Source of the DNA: Microthyrium microscopicum | Taxonomy: Eukaryota; Ascomycota; Dothideomycetes; Microthyriales; Microthyriaceae | Length of the DNA stretch: 64,000 nucleotides | Assembly (NCBI GenBank): GCA_010405405.1 | Contig: MU004230.1 | Location: forward strand, 3,431,744-3,495,743 | Reading direction: 5' to 3' | Part shown: positions 58,473 through 64,000 of the stretch, one piece after another | Layout: each line of letters begins with the position of its first letter | Numbering within the stretch: position 1 is the stretch's first letter | Program-made: the position numbers and the translations under genes | The notes under the pieces: generated by a model | Database searches by the model: none | What the model was told of the DNA's origin: nothing | Seen by the model: the letters and a program-made list of their open reading frames with translations, nothing else

Positions 58473-59910
58473 ATGTCAACTCTTTCAGCAAGAGGCAAGG
58501 GCTTTGCAAATGCAGGAAAGATAAGAGAACAATACGAAGAAATCTGGGCCAATGTGTACGATGTCAACACTAACCCTTCCGGCACTATCAATCTGGGCAC
58601 AGCTGAGAACTATGTTATGCTTAACGCTGTTACTGCATATATCAATGATCATGTTGGTCCAGCAAAGTCAACACTTTGAGAAAAGCAAACGCTGAGAATA
58701 ATATTAGATAAATTTTAAAGGCACCGACGTTAACTATGGCGAGGGTCCATGGGGAAGTCTTCGTCTACGTAAAGCTTTCGCGAAGCATATGGACAAGTAC
58801 TTCAAGCCTCATAGGCCAGTAGCTTCAGACGACATTCTCGCTTCTACAGGATGCACTTCGATTTGTGAAATGCTAGGTTTCAGTCTTTTCGAACCAGGAG
58901 AAGGTCTGCTCTTATCCAGGCCAATATATCAGGCTTTCCAAGAAGACTTCGGTCTGCGTGCACAGCAAGTGAAGAGATCCAACTCGACCTTGAAAAGCCA
59001 CTAACTGGCTTGTAGAGTCAAATGCATCTTTGTGCCTTCCAAGGGCATAGATCAATTCTCTATGGACGCTATCAAATGCTACCAGGAAGCTATTAAAGAA
59101 TCCGAAGCAAAAGGAATTAAAGTTCGAGCAATACTACTTTGTAATCCCCACAATCCACTTGGTCGATGCTACGAGCCGGACGCGCTTGTCGAGTACATGA
59201 AACTATGCCAAAAATACGAGATTCATCTTATCGTGGACGAAATATACGCCTTGAGTGTATACAAAATACCAGGCAACAGCAACTCAGGCCCTTTGCCCTT
59301 CAAGTCTATACTATCATTTGACACAGCTCAATACATCGACAAAGAATACTTGCACGTCTTATACGGTTTCTCGAAAGATCTAGCCAGCGGTGGCTTACGA
59401 CTGGGATGTATCTGGACACAGAACTCATCCCTGGTTGACTCCTTGAGCGCCCAAGCATTCTTTAACCAGCCATCAAATTTGTGCGAAACGATAGGCATCT
59501 CCATACTGGAGAACGATGATTGGCTAGATAAATTCGTAGCTACAAGCCAAAAGCGACTCGCTGAATGCTCGATGGTGGCCCGGTCACTCCTGGACGAGTA
59601 TGGGATTGGATATAACAGAGGCGCTTCCGCGGGCTTCTTTCTACGGATTGATTTGCGTCAGTTCATGATGAAAGATGTTGATAGCATTACTTGGGATCAT
59701 GAGAGAGCGTTTCAGCTGTTATTGAAAAAGCACAAAGTGTATGTGACTGACGGAGAAGGCTTGTCTTCGGAAGTACCTGGGTTCTTTAGGTTGTGCTATG
59801 TCAAGCATGAGGCAGAAGTTCGATTGGGGCTGGAACGATTACACGAAGCTCTTTCCGAAGCTGGCACAACAGGCATGGCAGAAGAATTGGATGAAGTCAG
59901 AATGACTTGA
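58473..59910 (+). CDS. Class I/II aminotransferase, ACC-synthase-like
   Basis: Proposed exons 58473-58652, 58708-58964 and 59016-59910, about 443 residues. The second intron (58965-59015) is GC-AG (donor CA/GCAAGT, CACTAAC branch, TGTAG); only this join yields LRAQVKCIFVPS in frame. The first intron (58653-58707) has a weak GTTGGT donor; a boundary 12 bases later is also possible. Landmarks are NLGTAENYVM, YGEGPWGSLRLRKAFAKHM, ILLCNPHNPLGRCY, IVDEIYALSVY and the PLP lysine in YGFSKDLASGGLRLG (about K266). The pattern matches the ACC-synthase-like subgroup of fold-type I enzymes; fungal members often act as aminotransferases or in secondary metabolism, so ethylene-precursor synthesis should not be assumed. 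Confidence 0.85.
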
Positions 59911-60114
59911 TTGCTTTAGATATGACATTCTTTGGTGGCATAAGGTGATTCGAAATGGAATAAGTACCACACTGGACTGTTAGACGGACAAGACATTCAC
60001 AAGACGAATCTACGTATACAATGTGGAGAGAGCTAAGAAATAATGAATATGTATATTAGAAATCACGAAAAGTCACATAGACTACCTAGAGCAATACTGT
60101 CCCTTCCCATTAGA

Positions 60115-62439
60115 CTAAAATGGAAAATTTGGCCTCGCCACAAGCAGCGCGAATACACCACCCATTACTGGTCTAGCAACAAAAGTAACAGGACCATCCG
60201 GGTTCCTTCCATAACCACCATCGATCGTATCGTAGAGATCCGACCAAGGACGACTCGTAGTTGTAGCTTGCAGCCAGCTCACTATATCTTTGATGAAGAT
60301 ATCTCTTGTAGCTGGAGACACTGATGCTGCAGCGTATATTTCCCAATCCGCTAAACACAGAAATTTAGCAAGTGAATGTGGAAGAAGGAAGCTGCTTACT
60401 CTTGGTGTAGCTGTGCCTCGTATCCAGTGGCACGCCGAACCTCTGCTTGACGGTGGGATAGAACTTGTCTTGCATTTTATACACCGACTTTGGCACAAGA
60501 TTGAGATTTAGCTCAAGATCAGCCCACAAATTGTACAATAGTCCATGGGAACTTGAGTCTCCATAGTTCAGTGTCGTATGTGGCGGATTCTGATCTTTCG
60601 CAATACCATAGCCTTGCCACTTATTGATGTAGTCTTTCGCAATGGCGTCATATTTAGCACTGTCGCTTTGCTTACCGACCAACTGAGCTATGGCAGACAT
60701 GGCTTTGATGCCAATGATACCTTTGAGAGCAAGATTCGTTTGATTCTGCAGGCGGCCGGCAAAGTCATCGGTCGACAATTGAGTCGCCGGGATGAGTGAG
60801 TCTGTGACGAGATAGGAAGTCCATTGTGCGAGAATGGAATAGTGTTTCTGTAAATAGGAGTTGTCTTTGGCTTTTTGGGCGTAGGCGAGTGTCATGACTA
60901 GCATGTCTCCGCATTCTTCGACGGGCATTTCTTCGTCTTTGCCATCTGGGTGACCGGTTGCATTGGGATAGTTGCTTCCTAGATCGTGCATTGAATATTT
61001 GTTGGGATAGTGGCCAGATTCTTGGTTTTCGAAAAGAGGATCCAGTAACATCTTCAGCAAATCCGGATTGAAGTAGTTGAGCAGTGGATGCATGGGGAAT
61101 ATCACATCCACGGTCTGGGTGTTGCCGTCCGAGGAAATCTCCTTACAGAAGAAGAATAGTTTGTCTTTTGTGCCTACGAATTGAGTAGATCCGAACGCTT
61201 GTCTTACAGCTAGTGAAGTTATTGTCGCATAATCTTGACCTGCAACTGCAACTGAGTCTGATTGAACCTGAACATCCAAGGCCTTGGAGAGAATGCTACT
61301 AGTAATGAAATCGTTGTGAAAGAATGCCACCTGTGTGATTATGTTAGTCAAAAGCATTCTCAGAGACCAAAATTACTGTACCGCATCCGACGCCTTGTCC
61401 CAAAAAGTCTTCCAGTATGATTTTAGCACCTGCAATCCATTGGATCCAACAAATTGAGCAGCATTGTCCTGATACAAGCCAATCGAGAATAGCGCACGCT
61501 TCTGGACACCGCCGAGTTTTCCAAAATCCTTAGCAAAGGCGAAGACTGGCCAGTTGTCGTCAATGTTCCTGTAACGACTATCCACGGTATTGGGAAGTTG
61601 GCCATTGTTTGCAAAGGTTGATCGAGCAATGGTATCAGCCGCAGCCTGATATGTCATTTCATCCGTCTTGTCAGTTGTGTAGTAGACATCTCCCCAGCTG
61701 GCCATTCCGTTCCCATCGTTACCACTTTCAGCGAATTGAAGTTGTTGTTGTCTCCATACTTTGAGGTATTTCAGATTTCCAACATCCCCATCGTCCCATT
61801 GAGCAGGAACGTTTCTTTCCCCAGATGCCCATTCTAGTTTTGTTAGTACGGGGACTCCACACATCTGGCGAACTGAACCTACCCGCGGTGATATCTGAAT
61901 AGATCTGGACATTGTGAGTTCTTCCATCGATAGACCTTGCTTTGACTTCCATATAAGATGCCACCAAGGATTGACGCTTGTAGTCTTTTGGCGTGATAGG
62001 TGATAGAAAGTTGATGACAAGTTCTACCTTGTTATCCACGTTCATGGTGAACACGGATTGAGTAGATGTCCAAGTCAAAGAAGTTTGGTTTACAGCCGGA
62101 TAGTTGGCCCATCCCATCCATTGCCAGGTTTTGCCATCAACTCGAATCAAGCCTTCCCATCCAGTGACTTTGTCTCTGTTCGATATGTTAGTTGCCATAT
62201 TCTTTCAATGAGATAGATTCATAGAATGAGACCAATACTTACGACCAATGAACAGGCCAAGTGCCTGCTAGATATCCTCCATTGCCTCCATCGACGCCAG
62301 CTTTCAACCACGTACTTAGATACGGCGATTTAACAGCAAGAGGAATAGCTGGCGGTCTCAACGGCGTAAAAGATCCCGCTTCAACTAAAATACATAGACT
62401 GAGTAAACTGCATAGCAGCATAGACAGAGAAGAGTACAT
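60115..62439 (-). CDS. gtaA: Secreted glutaminase A (GtaA-like)
   Basis: Five exons, 62439-62243, 62175-61883, 61833-61382, 61330-60400 and 60350-60115, join to 702 residues, near the size of Aspergillus GtaA. A signal peptide (MYSSLSMLLCSLLSLCILVEA) is followed by the family start FTPLRPPAIPLAVKSPYLSTW and DKVTGWEGLIRVDG. Later blocks include DITAEWASGERN, YYTTDKTDEMTYQ, AGQDYATITSLAVRQAFG, DVIFPMHPLLNYFNPDLLK, PVEECGDMLVMTLAYAQ and DTRHSYTKTDWEIY, the DUF4965/DUF5127 architecture. The enzyme hydrolyses extracellular glutamine to glutamate and ammonia. Many Asn-x-Ser/Thr sites suit a glycosylated secreted protein. All junctions preserve phase. Confidence 0.93.
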
Positions 62440-63651
62440 AGTGTGCGATCAATTCTCCATTGACAACCAGACTAACTGCGAGAACTTTTGAAAATAGAAT
62501 TCGGAATAAATGATTATGCTTATATCCACATTAGTAGTAGAGACAAACGCAAGTCAAGTCAAGTGATGAGCCAGCTCAGTAACCTGACGTGAGCACGAGA
62601 GACATATGGTTGTCCAAGGTTTCAACAAACCATCTGAACAACTGGAAACTATGGAAACTACTAGTGGTCAAGCTAGAAACGGTATAACTAGCTATAGAGC
62701 AATCCATGTCCTGGTCGTATAAAGATTGGCCCGAATAGAATACTTTAAACCAATTACGCCTCGGGAGCGTATATGACAGTGGCTACCGTTTGTTCTTAAA
62801 GCTTGAAGAGAGCAAGGAAGTTCCCAGGGCCAGCCGACGAGCCGAAATTAATAGCATTGTTTATCCAGATTTGTCCCAGATTTGGGATTAGCAGCCGCAT
62901 TCTAATTGTCCTCGACTAGACTGGAGGCTTTGGGCGGTAGTGATATGGAGCGCTTACAAGTAACATCCAAGGCGAAGATGCAAACGCATAGGATCAGCTT
63001 ACAGACCCTGCTCAAGCGGCTCATGTTTCCGTCGAAAGAGGTAAAGATTGAGCAGGATGGAGGCACGGGGCAAGGCGCGGGATCTGTTTGTTGAACATAT
63101 GGTGTAATGAAGGTGCAAACAACACTGAATAGATTAAATGGCATGCGCATAGACCGCAGGGGATGGGTTGATATAGCGCGCAATGACTTCTTTGGGTGGG
63201 GAAGTTGGAAAAGGTCTGATGAGCTAGAGAATGCCATGGCGGTTACAACTTGGCAGATATGTAGTGAGACGAATGGATTACCATTACCAAGAGTTGTATG
63301 AGAATAGGCTTGTGATGAGGAAGAATGACGGTTTACGTTGGATGTCTTGAAGTTGGGCGAAACGATACATGGATTCTGGCGCTAGACCTAATTGAGATTG
63401 CATGATCCGTCTGGTTGCAACTTTTTGTGTCCGACCGCATCAATGCCACTCGACGTGATACACAAAGGCAGCGCGCAGTTCCCCTCCGATTCGAGCTAGG
63501 CTACAGGATCAATTGATCAAGTATGAGATCACGACTCCGTTCAACACCACCAACTAATCAGAATCCCCAGAAATTCCACATATCATGAACAACGAACGAA
63601 CCTCTTAACAACACCAACTCCATCACCAACTTCCCCAACACCACAATCACA
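62440..63651. other. Divergent intergenic region, 1.2 kb
   Basis: It lies between the glutaminase and COQ3 starts. An ATG-started 111-codon frame at 63237-62902 (-) has a hydrophobic Cys-rich middle but no recognised motif and is probably chance. CT/CA-rich leader precedes COQ3 (63590-63650). Confidence 0.5.
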
Positions 63652-64000
63652 ATGACAACTCCCAAACTCTCCCGAATACGCCTCCCCCTTTCTCCCAAGC
63701 CCACCCTCACCAACTCCACAATCCGCTCCCCCACCGTCCGGCATCACACAACCTCAACAATCAACACCTCCGAAATCAACCACTTCAACGCCCTCGCCTC
63801 CTCCTGGTGGGATCCCCACGGCCCATCGCGCCTCCTACATCTAATGAACCCACCCCGCCACACCTTCCTCCGATCCTGTCTCGCCTCGCACCCCACCCAG
63901 CCCTCCAAAAATCTCCATCTCCTCGACGTCGGCTGCGGCGGCGGCATCTTCGCCGAATCCGCCGCCCGCCTGCCCCATTTCTCCAGCATAACAGCAATTG
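63652..64000 (+). CDS. COQ3: Ubiquinone biosynthesis O-methyltransferase COQ3 (3' partial)
   Basis: Open from the ATG at 63652 to the window edge, 116 codons. A basic Ser/Thr-rich N-terminus (MTTPKLSRIRLPLSPKPTLT...) looks like a mitochondrial presequence. Then come EINHFNALASSWWDPHGPSR and LLHLMNPPRH, the Coq3/UbiG signature, and the S-adenosylmethionine motif I LLDVGCGGGIFAES. Coq3 carries out both O-methylations of coenzyme Q synthesis at the inner mitochondrial membrane. The remainder lies outside the window. The segment is very C-rich at third codon positions compared with neighbouring genes. Confidence 0.9.
   Translation, partial: MTTPKLSRIRLPLSPKPTLTNSTIRSPTVRHHTTSTINTSEINHFNALASSWWDPHGPSRLLHLMNPPRHTFLRSCLASHPTQPSKNLHLLDVGCGGGIFAESAARLPHFSSITAI

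Noticed and set aside
57564-59910. Secondary-metabolite cluster around the ACC-synthase-like gene
   Set aside because: Neighbours are an ING PHD protein and a glutaminase; no synthase, oxidase set or cluster regulator is present.
60115-62439. Several separate genes at the glutaminase locus
   Set aside because: All open frames join through phase-consistent introns into one GtaA-like protein.

Overview
This window is nuclear DNA of a filamentous ascomycete (Pezizomycotina). Evidence: most genes carry short introns of about 48-60 nt with GTAAGT-like donors, CTAAC/CTGAC-like branch points and YAG acceptors; the gene set is typically fungal (chitin synthase regulator, Vps34, Cgr1, GtaA-type glutaminase); and a secreted cutinase points to a plant-associated or saprotrophic life. 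I cannot fix the class or genus from sequence alone. Apart from the two genes cut by the window edges, I built the models by joining exons so that reading frame and family motifs stay continuous.

Layout. 0-13.3 kb is a compact block: SKT5/Chs4-like Sel1-repeat protein (5' end missing), Aro8-like aminotransferase, OST2 and a TMEM14 protein (divergent pair), CGR1 and an ornithine-type mitochondrial carrier (divergent pair), a 66-nt poly-C tract, peroxisomal membrane protein PXMP4, and an amino-acid permease with a 10-nt microexon. 13.3-25 kb is looser and more accessory: a cutinase with an unusual Cys-rich N-terminal segment, a RING protein with duplicated CxxC modules, an intronless haloalkane-dehalogenase-like hydrolase with all five hallmark residues, a four-TM protein and a conserved disordered protein. 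27-41.3 kb is housekeeping: VPS34 and NSE4 (divergent), CCT8 and ISY1 (convergent), a SURNod19-like secreted protein, a TA-flanked MITE about 260 bp upstream of TFB1, and TFB1. 41.3-47.2 kb is gene-poor, with one unrecognised spliced gene. 47.2-64 kb holds a DUF1992 protein, KGD1, a hemerythrin-like protein, an ING-type PHD protein, an ACC-synthase-like aminotransferase, a secreted glutaminase A, and the first part of COQ3, running off the right edge.

Functionally the genes are mostly independent rather than one pathway. Several serve mitochondria or nitrogen metabolism (arg-13-like carrier, KGD1, COQ3, two PLP aminotransferases, amino-acid permease, glutaminase). No secondary-metabolite cluster, rRNA, tRNA, CRISPR or intact autonomous transposon was found. 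The points most worth a second look are the dehalogenase-like enzyme, the cutinase prodomain, the MITE, the poly-C tract, two GC-AG introns, the 10-nt microexon and two genes whose first coding exon is only the ATG.
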